DNA of 64,000 nucleotides from Propionibacteriales bacterium (GCA_026392455.1 JAPLCB010000004.1:558001-622000), one strand, 5' to 3'; positions 8,792-17,697 are shown, counted from the stretch's first letter. Notes: a model not told the origin generated them from the sequence alone. Numbers and translations: made by a program.

Positions 8792-9669
8792 ACGTCCTCG
8801 CGAACGGCGCGACCGACGTCGGGCAGGGCCCTGTTGGCGACTCGGTTCATCGCCGTCATCGCGACCGCGTACCCCGGCGGGAAGTAGCGTTGAGCGAGGT
8901 GGGCGACCCGGATGTCGGGTGAGGTGTAGACCCAGTACTTGTTCTTCCGGATCCCCCACAGGATCGAGGAAGCCGCTTGCTCGGGCGTCACGGCACGCTT
9001 CTTGAAGTGGGCCTGGAGCTTGCGGAACTGCGGGCTGGCGTTGTCGACGCCGGCGATGCTGACCGTCTCGGTCAGCCCGGTGTCGACACCCCCCGGGCAG
9101 ACCAGGCTGACGCCGATCCGGTGCCGCGCCAGGTCGAAGCGCAGGACCTCCGAGACTCCGCGCAGGCCGAACTTGCTGGCCGAGTACGCCGCGTGCCACG
9201 GCATCCCGATGATGCCGGCCGCGGACGACACGTTGACGACGTGGCCGCCCCGCCCCGCGTCGATCATCGGGGGAACCAGGTACTCCAGGACCGAGATCGG
9301 ACCGAGGAGGTTCACGTCGACGACCCGTTTCCAGGTGCTGTGCGGCATCGCCGTGATGGTCCCCCAGGAGGCGATCCCGGCGATGTTCATCACCACGTCC
9401 ATCGAGCCGTGGTCGGCCGTGATCTCGGTCGCCATCGCCCGGACCGCCTCGTGGTCGGCGATGTCGACCGGCGAGGCGTAGGCGACCTCGCCGCCGGACC
9501 CGGTGATCTCGGCGACCACGTCGATCAGGCCCTGCTGGTTCACGTCGGTCAGGAACAGCACGGCGCCTTCGCGTGCAGCCCGCAGCGCGACAGCCCGGCC
9601 GATACCACTGGCCGCGCCGGTGAGGAAGACGGACTTTCCGCGCAGGTCGCGGACCGGGGGTCGGAGCAT
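8788..9669 (-). CDS. Short-chain dehydrogenase/reductase
   Basis: A 293-residue classical SDR. The cofactor motif TGAASGIG lies near residues 17-24, the NAG-like structural motif is NIAG, and the catalytic Ser-Tyr-Lys set is visible as NVSSAAG and YSASK. Asp at the end of beta-2 (FLTDVN) suggests NAD rather than NADP preference. It is longer than minimal SDRs, with a C-terminal extension (YFPPGYAVAM) as in membrane-associated lipid or retinol-type SDRs. No Shine-Dalgarno precedes the ATG; TAGGGT lies 6 nt upstream, so leaderless expression is likely. Forms an operon with the CMD protein. Substrate unknown; a steroid or lipid alcohol fits the context. Confidence 0.82.
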   Translation of the reverse strand: MLRPPVRDLRGKSVFLTGAASGIGRAVALRAAREGAVLFLTDVNQQGLIDVVAEITGSGGEVAYASPVDIADHEAVRAMATEITADHGSMDVVMNIAGIASWGTITAMPHSTWKRVVDVNLLGPISVLEYLVPPMIDAGRGGHVVNVSSAAGIIGMPWHAAYSASKFGLRGVSEVLRFDLARHRIGVSLVCPGGVDTGLTETVSIAGVDNASPQFRKLQAHFKKRAVTPEQAASSILWGIRKNKYWVYTSPDIRVAHLAQRYFPPGYAVAMTAMNRVANRALPDVGRAVREDV

Positions 9670-9675
9670 GCTCCG

Positions 9676-9681
9676 ACCCTA
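9676..9681 (-). promoter_or_regulatory. Leaderless -10 of the SDR gene (8788-9669)
   Basis: TAGGGT on the minus strand ends 6 nt before the ATG; no Shine-Dalgarno present. Confidence 0.55.
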
Positions 9682-9722
9682 GCGATTCCCTGGCCCGCGG
9701 AGATCCTTCTGCGGGAGGAGAG

Positions 9723-10982
9723 TCAGAGCAGGTGGCGCAGCGGGTTCAGCACGGCCTCGGTGAAGCGGCGGTGGATCCCGCGGGAGTTCCAGTCCCGACG
9801 GGCGAGGTGCGAGCACTGCTCGAGGTCGGAGAGGAAGATCGCCTCCATCACCTTGGCCATCTCCGGATCGATGAACTCGACGTTGATCTCGTAGTTCCCG
9901 GACATGCTCAACCGGTCGATGTTGGCGGTGCCGACGGTCGACCAGTTGCCGTCGATGGTGGCGGTCTTGGCGTGCACCATCGCGCCCTCGAACCGGTGGA
10001 TGCTGACGCCGGCCTCGAGAAGCTGTCCGAAGTAGCCGCGGGAAATCCAGTCGGCGACGACGTGGTTCGACGTCCGGGGAAGCAGGATCTTGACGTCGAC
10101 CCCGCGGCGGGCGGCGGTGGTCAGGGCGTCGACGAAGTCCTGGTCGGGGATGAAGTAGGCGTGGGTCATCCAGATGTTGCGCCGGGCCCGGTTGATCGCT
10201 TCGAGGTACATCGACCGGATCGGGAACATCCACTGCTTGGGCAGGTTCCGGTGCAGCCGGATCCGCGGCTCCCACTCGGCGTCGCCGGCTTCGAGGAGCA
10301 GCGGGCGCCTGCCGTTGCGGTGGTCGTTCCAGAAGTCCGCGAACGATCGCTTCAGGTCCCAGACGCCGGGGCCGGTGATCCGGCAGTGGGTGTCGCGCCA
10401 CTCGGTCGCGTAGGAGCTGCCGATGTTGAAACCGCCGACGAAGGCGACGGCGTCGTCGACGACCAGGACCTTGCGGTGGTCCCGGCCGTAGCGGCGGATG
10501 TCGAAGAACCGCCAGCCAGCGTTGTAGACCGGGTACTTGAGCACCCGCAACATCTTGGAGAACCGCTTGAACCGGGGGTCCACGACCAGGTTCGCGAACT
10601 CGTCGTAGATCGTGTAGACCTCCACGCCGCGCTCGGCCGCTGCCGTCAGGGCGTCCTTGAAGCGTTCGCCGGTCTCGTCGCCCTTCCAGATGTAGGTCTC
10701 GAACAGCACCTGGCTGCGAGCCGACTCGATGGCCGCGAGCATGTCCTCGTAGAGATCGACCCCGTTGGTGTAGGTGGTCACGGTGCCGGCGCCGATCTGG
10801 ACGTCCTGGGGCGGCAGGGTGGTGAACGGTTGCGGCTTCTTGCCTCGGCGGCGCCAGGAGTCGACCAGGGTCAGGGAGGCCGCGAGCACCAGCTGGACGC
10901 CGAGGACGGTGAGCAGGGACCGCCGCAGCAGCGGCCAGATCTCGCGACCGGCGGCGAGAAGGGTCTTCCGGGGTCTGCTCAC
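9723..10982 (-). CDS. Phospholipase D-like cardiolipin synthase
   Basis: A 419-residue PLD-superfamily protein with both HKD motifs: HRKVLVVDD with downstream GGFNIG, and HAKTATIDG followed by GTANID. One hydrophobic segment near residues 18-36 should anchor it in the membrane. This organisation is that of ClsA/ClsB-type cardiolipin synthases, which transfer a phosphatidyl group between phospholipids; a phospholipase or other phosphatidyltransferase is possible. GTG start at 10982 has no ribosome binding site but TAACCT 6 nt upstream. Divergent from uvrB; both promoters lie in a 55-bp gap. Confidence 0.82.
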   Translation of the reverse strand: MSRPRKTLLAAGREIWPLLRRSLLTVLGVQLVLAASLTLVDSWRRRGKKPQPFTTLPPQDVQIGAGTVTTYTNGVDLYEDMLAAIESARSQVLFETYIWKGDETGERFKDALTAAAERGVEVYTIYDEFANLVVDPRFKRFSKMLRVLKYPVYNAGWRFFDIRRYGRDHRKVLVVDDAVAFVGGFNIGSSYATEWRDTHCRITGPGVWDLKRSFADFWNDHRNGRRPLLLEAGDAEWEPRIRLHRNLPKQWMFPIRSMYLEAINRARRNIWMTHAYFIPDQDFVDALTTAARRGVDVKILLPRTSNHVVADWISRGYFGQLLEAGVSIHRFEGAMVHAKTATIDGNWSTVGTANIDRLSMSGNYEINVEFIDPEMAKVMEAIFLSDLEQCSHLARRDWNSRGIHRRFTEAVLNPLRHLL

Positions 10983-10988
10983 AGGTCG

Positions 10989-10994
10989 AGGTTA
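10989..10994 (-). promoter_or_regulatory. Leaderless -10 of the cardiolipin-synthase-like gene
   Basis: TAACCT on the minus strand ends 6 nt before the GTG at 10982. Confidence 0.5.
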
Positions 10995-11025
10995 GCGAGT
11001 CCCTGGCCTTGTCGGTGGCACCGCC

Positions 11026-11031
11026 TAGGCT
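11026..11031 (+). promoter_or_regulatory. Leaderless -10 of uvrB
   Basis: TAGGCT ends 6 nt before the uvrB ATG at 11038; the sequence between is C-rich with no Shine-Dalgarno. Confidence 0.6.
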
Positions 11032-11037
11032 CTCCCC

Positions 11038-13146
11038 ATGCGTCCTGTCACCGATCTCGAGCGCCGGGTGGCTCCTTTCAAGGTCACCTCCGACTACCAG
11101 CCAGCCGGCGACCAGCCGACGGCGATCGCCGAGATCGACAAGCGGATCAACGCCGGCGTCCAGGACGTCGTGCTTCTCGGCGCCACAGGGACCGGCAAGA
11201 CCGCCACGGTTGCCTGGGTCTCCGAGCAGCTGCAGCGCCCGATGCTGGTGATGCAGCCGAACAAGACCCTCGCGGCCCAGTTCGCCACCGAGCTGCGCCA
11301 GCTGATGCCCGACAACGCGATCGAGTACTTCGTCTCGTACTACGACTACTACCAACCCGAGGCGTACATCCCGCAGACCGACACCTTCATCGAGAAGGAC
11401 TCGTCCATCAACGAGGAGGTCGAGCGGTTGCGGCACTCGGCGACCAACTCGTTGCTGACCCGCCGCGACGTGATCGTGGTCTCGACCGTGTCCTGCATCT
11501 ACGGTCTCGGCACCCCGCAGGAGTACGTCGACCGGATGCTGCGGCTCAAGGTCGGAGCCGAGATGGACCGCGACCAGGTGCTGCGGCACCTCGTCCAGAT
11601 CCAGTACACCCGCAACGACCTCGCCTTCACCCGCGGGACCTTCCGGGTCCGCGGAGACACCCTGGAGATCTTCCCGGTCTACGAGGAGCACGCAGTCCGG
11701 GTCGAGTTCTTCGGTGACGAGATCGAGCGGTTGATGACGCTGCACCCGATCACCGGCGAGGTCATCACCGAGGACAACGAGCTCTACGTCTTCCCGGCCA
11801 CCCACTACGTCGCCGGCCCGGAGCGGATGGAGCGCGCGATCGCCGGTATCGAGGCGGAGCTCGAGGAGCAGCTGGGGGTCTTCGAGCGCCAGGGGAAGCT
11901 GTTGGAGGCTCAGCGGCTACGGATGCGGACCACCTACGACATCGAGATGATGCGCCAGGTCGGGTCCTGCTCGGGTATCGAGAACTACTCGATGCACATC
12001 GACGGGCGGAGCCGTGGCAGTGCCGCCAACTGCTTGCTGGACTACTTCCCCGAGGACTTCGTGCTGGTGGTCGACGAGTCCCACGTGGCGATCCCGCAGA
12101 TCGGTGGGATGTACGAGGGCGACATGTCCCGCAAGCGGAACCTCGTGGACCACGGCTTCCGACTGCCCAGTGCGATGGACAACCGGCCCCTGAAGTGGGA
12201 GGAGTTCCTCGAGCGTGTCGGCCAGACGATCTATCTCTCGGCCACGCCGGGCGACTACGAGATCGCCAAGGGTGGTGGCGTCGAGAACGCGGTCGAGCAG
12301 ATCATCCGACCGACCGGCCTGATCGACCCCGAGGTGATCATAAAGCCGACCAAGGGGCAGATCGACGACCTGATCAGCGAGATCAACCTGCGCACCGAGA
12401 AGAACGAGCGTGTACTGGTGACCACCCTGACCAAGAAGATGTCCGAGGACCTCACCGACTACCTGCTGGAGAACGGCATCCGGACGCGCTACCTGCACTC
12501 CGAGGTCGACACCCTCAAGCGCATCGAGCTGCTCCGCGACCTTCGACTGGGTTTGTACGACGTCCTGGTCGGGATCAACCTGCTCCGCGAGGGACTCGAC
12601 CTGCCCGAGGTCTCGTTGGTGGCGATCCTCGACGCCGACAAGGAGGGCTTCCTGCGCTCGGACAAGTCGTTGATCCAGACGATCGGGCGGGCGGCCCGCA
12701 ACGTGTCCGGCCAGGTGTTCATGTACGCCGACAAGATCACGCCCTCGATGGAGCGCGCGATCGACGAGACGAACCGGCGCCGCGCCAAGCAGGTCGCCTA
12801 CAACACCGCCCACGGGGTGGATCCGCAGCCGTTGCGCAAGAAGATCGCCGACATCTCCGCGATGCTCGCCCGGGAGGACGAGAACACCGACGAGCTCCTG
12901 GCCACCTGGGGCGGGATGGACGCCAAGTCCAAGAAGGCCCCGGTTCCGGGCCTGTCGAAGCTCAAGGCGACCAACCCGGACCTCGCGGGTCTGCCCTCGG
13001 CCGACCTGGCCGAGCTCGTCCAACAGCTCACCGAGCAGATGCATGCCGCGGCGGCGGAGCTGCAGTTCGAGGTCGCCGCACGGATCCGCGACGAGGTCTC
13101 GGACCTCAAGAAGGAACTGCGTCAGATGATTGAGGCCACGAAGTAG
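11038..13146 (+). CDS. uvrB: Excinuclease ABC subunit B
   Basis: A 702-residue UvrB, the DNA-damage verification helicase of nucleotide excision repair; full length for the family. Visible are Walker A GATGTGKT (about residues 48-55), the beta-hairpin region [12 protein letters not shown], the DExH-like box VVDESH, helicase motif VI in QTIGRAARN, and the C-terminal UVR domain that contacts UvrC. The ATG follows TAGGCT by 6 nt and lacks a Shine-Dalgarno, so the mRNA is probably leaderless. This housekeeping gene lies inside the sterol locus, between the mce operon and two Mce-associated-like genes. Confidence 0.97.
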   Translation: MRPVTDLERRVAPFKVTSDYQPAGDQPTAIAEIDKRINAGVQDVVLLGATGTGKTATVAWVSEQLQRPMLVMQPNKTLAAQFATELRQLMPDNAIEYFVSYYDYYQPEAYIPQTDTFIEKDSSINEEVERLRHSATNSLLTRRDVIVVSTVSCIYGLGTPQEYVDRMLRLKVGAEMDRDQVLRHLVQIQYTRNDLAFTRGTFRVRGDTLEIFPVYEEHAVRVEFFGDEIERLMTLHPITGEVITEDNELYVFPATHYVAGPERMERAIAGIEAELEEQLGVFERQGKLLEAQRLRMRTTYDIEMMRQVGSCSGIENYSMHIDGRSRGSAANCLLDYFPEDFVLVVDESHVAIPQIGGMYEGDMSRKRNLVDHGFRLPSAMDNRPLKWEEFLERVGQTIYLSATPGDYEIAKGGGVENAVEQIIRPTGLIDPEVIIKPTKGQIDDLISEINLRTEKNERVLVTTLTKKMSEDLTDYLLENGIRTRYLHSEVDTLKRIELLRDLRLGLYDVLVGINLLREGLDLPEVSLVAILDADKEGFLRSDKSLIQTIGRAARNVSGQVFMYADKITPSMERAIDETNRRRAKQVAYNTAHGVDPQPLRKKIADISAMLAREDENTDELLATWGGMDAKSKKAPVPGLSKLKATNPDLAGLPSADLAELVQQLTEQMHAAAAELQFEVAARIRDEVSDLKKELRQMIEATK

Positions 13147-13211
13147 CTCGTTCGCCGTACGATGCTTCCACAGGATTGGGAGAGGTCCTGAAGTACGGGG
13201 GAGGCAGGATC

Positions 13212-13763
13212 GTGTCCGGCTACAGGTCTGTGGTGAACCCGACCCGAGCGGTGGCCGTGCTGGTCGGCCTCCTGGCCGTGACGGTGCTGGTCCTCCTCGG
13301 CACCCGGATCTTCGGGGCCGACGGTTCCTCGGTGGGCGACGAGGTCGCCGCAGCGCAGATGGCTGCCGAGGGCAACACCCCGCAGCAGGTTGCCCAGGAG
13401 GCGACGCTGGCGTTCCTGGACGTGGACTACCGCGACATGGCGCCGCGTATCGACCGCGTCCTGGCGGTGGCGACCGGGAAGTTCCACGACGAGTACCAGG
13501 CCGCCGAGGCGAGCCTGGTGGCCGGAGCCAAGGAGGGGCAGGCCGTCTCCACCGGTGAGGTGAGGCAGATCGGGATCGCGGAGTCCACGACGAGCACGGC
13601 GAGGGTCCTCGTCGCTGCCGACAGCCAGGTGTCCAACAAGCTGATCGAGGCCGCGAAGGCGAAGGGCCAACCCGTCGACGACACCCGTAACTACCGGATC
13701 CAGGTGGACCTGGTGCTGCTGGACGGCCGCTGGCTGGTCCGCGACCTGAGGTTCGTCCCGTGA
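13212..13763 (+). CDS. Mce-associated-like membrane protein
   Basis: A 183-residue protein with an N-terminal membrane helix (about residues 13-33) and an extracytoplasmic domain containing AFLDVDYRDMAPRIDRVLAVA, recognisable by the LDVDYRD core, and a C-terminal LDGRWLVRDL segment. Both match the Mce-associated protein at 7688, so it is likely a Mam-type accessory protein. GTG 13212 is chosen over an in-frame TTG 36 bp upstream because of the GGGGGAGG sequence just before it. TACGAT at 13158-13163 may be its -10. The next gene overlaps by 4 bp. Function inferred from resemblance and context only. Confidence 0.7.
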   Translation: MSGYRSVVNPTRAVAVLVGLLAVTVLVLLGTRIFGADGSSVGDEVAAAQMAAEGNTPQQVAQEATLAFLDVDYRDMAPRIDRVLAVATGKFHDEYQAAEASLVAGAKEGQAVSTGEVRQIGIAESTTSTARVLVAADSQVSNKLIEAAKAKGQPVDDTRNYRIQVDLVLLDGRWLVRDLRFVP

Positions 13764-14530
13764 CCGGCCGCGCACCGGACCAGCGGGCCTGTCCGTTCTG
13801 CGCCGCGGAGATCCTGGCGGCAGCGGTCAAGTGCCCGTCGTGCCGTGCTGACCTGCCCGACCCGGCTCCCGGGACCGCGAGCGCCAGGATCTTCACGTCC
13901 GGTGAACCGCAACCAGATCCCGGCCTTCGCCAGGACAGCCCGGAGCCTTCTGCCGGTCTGCCAAGCGCTCGCTCCGGATCGCCGGCCCGCGTGCTGGTCG
14001 GGCTGGTGGTGGCGGCCCTCGTGCTGGCGGCCGGGTCGGTCTGGTTGCTGGTCTCTGACGGCGACGACGGGGCGGCTCGCCCGGCGGCGTACACCTCAGC
14101 GGGTCCGGGGCCGGTGGTCGTCCCCGGTTCGACGGGTGCCGGCGTGCCCGCCGACGACCCCGCCGTCGCCCAGGCACGCGCGGCTGCCTCCCGCCACGCG
14201 GTGGCCGTGCTGTCGTACGACTACCGGACGTTGGCCCGGGACCAGCGCAGCGCGCACGCCGTGATGTCGTCGGACTTCCGGGTCGAGTACGACAAGGTGA
14301 TGCGCCAGACCGTACCGAGGGCGACGAGGGGCAAGCTGGCCCTGAAGGCGACCGTGGTCGCTTCCTCGCTGGTCGCCCTTGATCCTGATCGCGCGATGGC
14401 GCTGTTGTTCGTCAACGCCGTGACCACGGCGAAGGACTCGCCGGAGCGTCAACTGAATCAGAACCGGGTCCTGATGACGATGACACGACAGGATGGTGCC
14501 TGGATCGTGTCGCAGATCGAGGCGTTCTGA
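13760..14530 (+). CDS. Zinc-ribbon protein fused to Mce-associated-like domain
   Basis: A 256-residue protein with an unusual order: an N-terminal zinc ribbon (CPFCAAEI...CPSC, residues about 11-31), a Pro/Ser-rich linker, one membrane helix near residues 76-97, and an outside domain with VLSYDYRTLARDQ and a QDGAWIVSQ end resembling the Mce-associated proteins at 7688 and 13212. The zinc ribbon would face the cytoplasm. GTGA overlap with the preceding paralogue implies joint expression. It may link the Mce machinery to a cytoplasmic partner (inference). Confidence 0.65.
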   Translation: MTGRAPDQRACPFCAAEILAAAVKCPSCRADLPDPAPGTASARIFTSGEPQPDPGLRQDSPEPSAGLPSARSGSPARVLVGLVVAALVLAAGSVWLLVSDGDDGAARPAAYTSAGPGPVVVPGSTGAGVPADDPAVAQARAAASRHAVAVLSYDYRTLARDQRSAHAVMSSDFRVEYDKVMRQTVPRATRGKLALKATVVASSLVALDPDRAMALLFVNAVTTAKDSPERQLNQNRVLMTMTRQDGAWIVSQIEAF

Positions 14531-14535
14531 TAAAT

Positions 14536-14549
14536 TAGAACAGGTTCCA
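14536..14549. promoter_or_regulatory. KstR-type operator upstream of ferredoxin reductase operon
   Basis: TAGAACAGGTTCCA matches the KstR consensus TNNAACNNGTTNNA at every fixed position. It lies 36 bp before the GTG start of the ferredoxin reductase gene. It is the only KstR-type site in the window not followed by a YAGTWT hexamer (CACTTC instead). Confidence 0.8.
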
Positions 14550-14584
14550 CTTCCTGGAGCCGACCTGCCTGGAAGGACGATGTG

Positions 14585-15577
14585 GTGTCGCTGACCCACC
14601 AGACTCAGCTCCATCAGACTGATGTACTCATTGTCGGAGCCGGACCCGCGGGTCTGTTCGGTGCCTACTACGCAGGCTTTCGGGGGATGTCGGTCACCCT
14701 TGTCGACTCGCTGCCCGAGCTCGGTGGGCAGGTCTCGGCCCTGTACCCGGAGAAGGCCATCCTGGACGTGGCCGGTTTCCCGACGGTCAAGGGACGGGAG
14801 CTGATCAGCTCGTTGGTTCAGCAGGCGTCCAGCGCCAAGCCGACCTACCTCCTCGACGTCACCGCGAACGCCCTCACCGTCGGTGACGACAGCGTGGTCA
14901 TGGGCCTCGACGACGGCACCGAGATCGAGGCCAAGGTGGTCGTGATCACCGCGGGGATCGGCAAGTTCACGCCACGTCCGCTCCCGGCCGGCGACGGCTG
15001 GGAGAACCGGGGCCTGGTCTTCTTCGTGCCCTCGTTCGACGAGTACGTCGGCAAGGACGTCGTGATCGTCGGCGGCGGAGACAGTGCCTTCGACTGGGCC
15101 CACCAGCTCGAAGGGATCGCGAACTCGATCGTGCTGGTGCACCGTCGGGACCAGTTCCGTGCCCACCAGGCCACCATCGATGCGGTCCTCGCCGGCACGA
15201 CCGAGGTGATCACCAAGGCCCAGGTCACCCGGTTGAGCGGTGCCGACGTCGTCGAGCAGGTCGAGATCACCCTCGCTGACGGTGAGGTGATCACCCGACC
15301 GGCCCAGGCGGTTGTCGCGGCGCTGGGATTCGTGGCGGACCTGACCGCGATGAAGGAGTGGGGCCTGGAGTTCGACAAGCGTCACATCCGGGTCGACAGC
15401 AGCACCCGGACCAACCTCCCGCGGGTCTTCGCCGCGGGCGACATCACCGAGTACGACGGCAAGGTGCGTCTGATCGCGGTCGGCTTCGGTGAGGTCGCGA
15501 CTGCGATCAACAACGCAGCACCACTGATCTTCCCCGACCAGGGAGTCTTCCCGGGTCACTCCAGCGAAGGCTCCTGA
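14585..15577 (+). CDS. Ferredoxin-NADP reductase, thioredoxin-reductase-like
   Basis: A 330-residue flavoprotein of the TrxR-like FNR2 group that passes electrons from NADPH to ferredoxin. The FAD motif VGAGPAGLFGAYYAG is near the N-terminus, the NADPH motif VGGGDSAFDWAHQL in the middle, and the FAD-binding ending VFAAGDITEYDGK follows. The redox CxxC of true thioredoxin reductases is absent, which separates the two families. Of two adjacent GTG codons, 14585 has better spacing (7 nt) from GGAAGGA than 14582. It leads an operon with a ferredoxin and two SDRs under a KstR-type operator, suggesting it feeds sterol monooxygenases encoded elsewhere. Confidence 0.88.
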   Translation: MSLTHQTQLHQTDVLIVGAGPAGLFGAYYAGFRGMSVTLVDSLPELGGQVSALYPEKAILDVAGFPTVKGRELISSLVQQASSAKPTYLLDVTANALTVGDDSVVMGLDDGTEIEAKVVVITAGIGKFTPRPLPAGDGWENRGLVFFVPSFDEYVGKDVVIVGGGDSAFDWAHQLEGIANSIVLVHRRDQFRAHQATIDAVLAGTTEVITKAQVTRLSGADVVEQVEITLADGEVITRPAQAVVAALGFVADLTAMKEWGLEFDKRHIRVDSSTRTNLPRVFAAGDITEYDGKVRLIAVGFGEVATAINNAAPLIFPDQGVFPGHSSEGS

Positions 15578-15631
15578 GCTCTCGCATCCCCCTTTCCCGC
15601 ACACCGGAACAGCCATCCCTGGAGGAACTGC

Positions 15632-15826
15632 ATGAAGATCAAGGTTGACTTCGACCTCTGCGAGTCCAACGCCCTGTGCGAGGCGCTCGCCCCCCAGAAC
15701 TTTGAGATCGACGACGACGACTTCCTCCAGATCATCGAGGAGAACGTCACCGACGAGAACCGCGACGCGGTCGCCCAGGCGATCGCTGCGTGCCCGAAGT
15801 CCGCGATCAGCCTCGTCGAAGACTGA
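15632..15826 (+). CDS. fdxD: [3Fe-4S] ferredoxin, FdxD type
   Basis: A 64-residue acidic ferredoxin. Three Cys are visible at residues 10, 16 and 54 in the pattern CX5C...CP, with the fourth ligand position not Cys, as in actinobacterial [3Fe-4S] ferredoxins that serve cytochromes P450. In M. tuberculosis fdxD (Rv3503c) sits beside hsd4A and the mce4 operon, the same neighbourhood as here. GGAGGA 5-10 nt before the ATG is a strong ribosome binding site. The likely reductase is the protein encoded just upstream. Confidence 0.88.
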   Translation: MKIKVDFDLCESNALCEALAPQNFEIDDDDFLQIIEENVTDENRDAVAQAIAACPKSAISLVED

Positions 15827-15908
15827 CGGCGCAGACCAGTACCTCACCCTCGCCCGGGCCGGTCACGGACCGGCGGTTCAACCCACACCACCAGAAAGCG
15901 CTGCTCGC

Positions 15909-16817
15909 ATGCCTGAAATCACCGACGGACTCTCCCTCGACGGCCGCGTGGCCATCGTCACCGGCGCCGGAGCCGGTCTCGGCCGTGCCGAAGCGGTCGC
16001 CCTGGCCCGGGCCGGCGCGGCGGTCGTCATCAACGACCTTCCCGGAGCGGGGGACGAAGCAGCCGACGAGATCCGTGCTCTGGGTGGTACTGCAACGGTC
16101 GTGGCCGGTGATGTGGGGGAGCGTGCGACCGCGGACGCGATGATCCAGGCCGCGATCGCGCTCGGCGGCGTCGACGTCGTCGTCAACAACGCCGGGGTCA
16201 CCCGCGACAAGATGATCTTCAACATGACCGACGAGGAGTTCGACCTCGTCACCAAGATCCACCTGCGCGGGCACTTCCTGCTGTCGCGCAACGCCGCGTC
16301 GTACTGGCGGGCGAAGCACAAGGAGACCGGCGAGCAGGTCTACGGCAGCATCATCAACACCGCCTCGGAGGCATCGCTCAGCGGCTCGCCGGGGCAGCCG
16401 AACTACGCCGCAGCCAAGGCGGGGATCACCGCGCTGACGCTCTCCACAGCCCGGAGCCTGGGCCGGATGGGCGTCCGTGCGAACGCCATCGCCCCGCGGG
16501 CCCGGACGGCGATGACGGCGTCGGTCTTCGGGGAGGACACCTCGGGCAAGACCATCGACCCCTACTCCGCCGAGCACGTCGCGCCGCTGGTCGCCTACCT
16601 GGCGTCTCCGGCCGCGGCCAACATCACCGGCCAGCTCTTCGTCGTGTACGGCGGCATGGTTGCCCTGATCGCGGCGCCGGTCGTCGAGCAGCGGTTCGAC
16701 ACCTCCGGCGACGTCTTCGACCTCGCCGAGCTCGACCAGACCCTCGGGTCCTACTTCGAGGGCCGCGACCCGTCGGTGGGGTTCGCCGCCGACTCCGTCA
16801 TGCAGCTGAAGGTCTGA
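15909..16817 (+). CDS. hsd4A: Hsd4A-type SDR (beta-hydroxyacyl-CoA / 17-beta-hydroxysteroid dehydrogenase)
   Basis: A 302-residue SDR resembling the dehydrogenase domain of eukaryotic 17-beta-HSD type 4: TGAGAGLGRAEA cofactor motif, VINDLPG after beta-2 (Asp, NAD preference), NNAGVTRDKMIFNM, catalytic ASEAS...YAAAK. The extended C-terminus beyond a normal SDR core agrees with this group. The M. tuberculosis counterpart Rv3502c oxidises beta-hydroxyacyl-CoA groups in sterol side-chain degradation. The ATG at 15909 fits the conserved N-terminus; upstream in-frame sequence overlaps the ferredoxin gene and is not part of it. Confidence 0.82.
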   Translation: MPEITDGLSLDGRVAIVTGAGAGLGRAEAVALARAGAAVVINDLPGAGDEAADEIRALGGTATVVAGDVGERATADAMIQAAIALGGVDVVVNNAGVTRDKMIFNMTDEEFDLVTKIHLRGHFLLSRNAASYWRAKHKETGEQVYGSIINTASEASLSGSPGQPNYAAAKAGITALTLSTARSLGRMGVRANAIAPRARTAMTASVFGEDTSGKTIDPYSAEHVAPLVAYLASPAAANITGQLFVVYGGMVALIAAPVVEQRFDTSGDVFDLAELDQTLGSYFEGRDPSVGFAADSVMQLKV

Positions 16818-16828
16818 GGGGATTCGTC

Positions 16829-17590
16829 ATGAGCAACCGTCTTTCCGGCAAGGTCGCCATCGTCACCGGCGGCGCCCAGGGCCAGGGCGCGGAGATCGCC
16901 CGCCAGTTCGTCGCCCAGGGTGCCAAGGTCGTCATTGCTGACGTCGCGGACGAGCTGGGGGCCGCACTGGCCGCCGAGCTCGGGGCCGACGCCCACTTCC
17001 GGCACCACGACGTGAGCGACGAAGACTCCTGGACGGCGCTCGTCGAGGACACCAACGAACGCTTCGGGCCGGTCAGCGTGCTGGCCAACAACGCCGGCAT
17101 CCTCCGGTTCGCCGAGATCGAGAAGATGACCAAGGAGGAGTACCTGCTCCTGGTCAACGTGAACCAGCTCGGCACGTTCCTGGGCATGAAGGCTGTGGCT
17201 CGGACGATGCGCAAGAACGGCGGCGGCTCGATCATCAACGCCTCGTCGGTCGAGGGGCTGGCCGGGATGGCGTCCTTGACGGCGTACACGGCGACGAAGT
17301 TCGCGATCCGCGGCATGACCAAGGCGGCCGCGATGGAGCTCGGCCCCAAGCAGATCCGGGTCAACTCGGTCCACCCCGGCATGATCGACACCCCGATGAC
17401 CCGTCCCCACGGAGGCGATGCCGCCATGGAGTTCGGCGCCTCCCGGGTCCCGCTCCGCCGGGTCGGCTACCCCTCGGACATCGCTCCGCTGTACGTGTTC
17501 CTGGCCAGCGACGAGTCCAGCTACATCAACGGCGCCGAGATCGCGATCGACGGCGGCGTCACCGCGACCCACGCCTTCGGCGGGATCTGA
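16829..17590 (+). CDS. SDR, 3-alpha/20-beta-hydroxysteroid-dehydrogenase-like
   Basis: A 253-residue classical SDR with TGGAQGQGAEIARQF as cofactor motif, NNAG, NASSVEG and YTATK catalytic residues, and a GG-rich end (IAIDGGVTATHAFGG). The GGAQGQG variant of the glycine motif and the overall length match actinobacterial 3-alpha/20-beta-hydroxysteroid dehydrogenases, which reversibly reduce steroid ketones. It follows hsd4A by 11 bp and is the last gene of the KstR-controlled ferredoxin operon. Alcohol position on the steroid cannot be decided from sequence. Confidence 0.78.
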   Translation: MSNRLSGKVAIVTGGAQGQGAEIARQFVAQGAKVVIADVADELGAALAAELGADAHFRHHDVSDEDSWTALVEDTNERFGPVSVLANNAGILRFAEIEKMTKEEYLLLVNVNQLGTFLGMKAVARTMRKNGGGSIINASSVEGLAGMASLTAYTATKFAIRGMTKAAAMELGPKQIRVNSVHPGMIDTPMTRPHGGDAAMEFGASRVPLRRVGYPSDIAPLYVFLASDESSYINGAEIAIDGGVTATHAFGGI

Positions 17591-17594
17591 CGCG

Positions 17595-17686
17595 GTCGGA
17601 TTCTCTCCGGGTGGCGTGAAACCGACTCGAACGGTCGATGTTTCGACAGTTTGAGTCGGTTTCTCTCCAGGAGGGGTGAAACCGAC
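17595..17686. repeat. Two tandem 32-bp hairpin units, probable bidirectional terminator
   Basis: Two near-identical 32-bp palindromic units (17595-17626 and 17655-17686) lie exactly 60 bp apart between the convergent SDR and kstR genes. Each has arms GTCGGWTTC and GAAACCGAC around a C/G-rich loop. The second arm of unit 1 can also pair with the region before unit 2 (17618-17632 with 17649-17663, 14 of 15 positions), so alternative hairpins are possible. Confidence 0.7.
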
Positions 17687-17697
17687 ACCCCGAGGCC

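Noticed and set aside
8791-9199. N-terminal extension of the carboxymuconolactone decarboxylase frame
   Set aside because: It overlaps the SDR in another frame; the GTG at 8791 with a 4-bp overlap is the natural start.
11917-14094. 725-codon minus-strand frame opposite uvrB and the Mce-associated-like genes
   Set aside because: uvrB on the plus strand is complete with all helicase motifs; the antisense translation has no recognisable domain.
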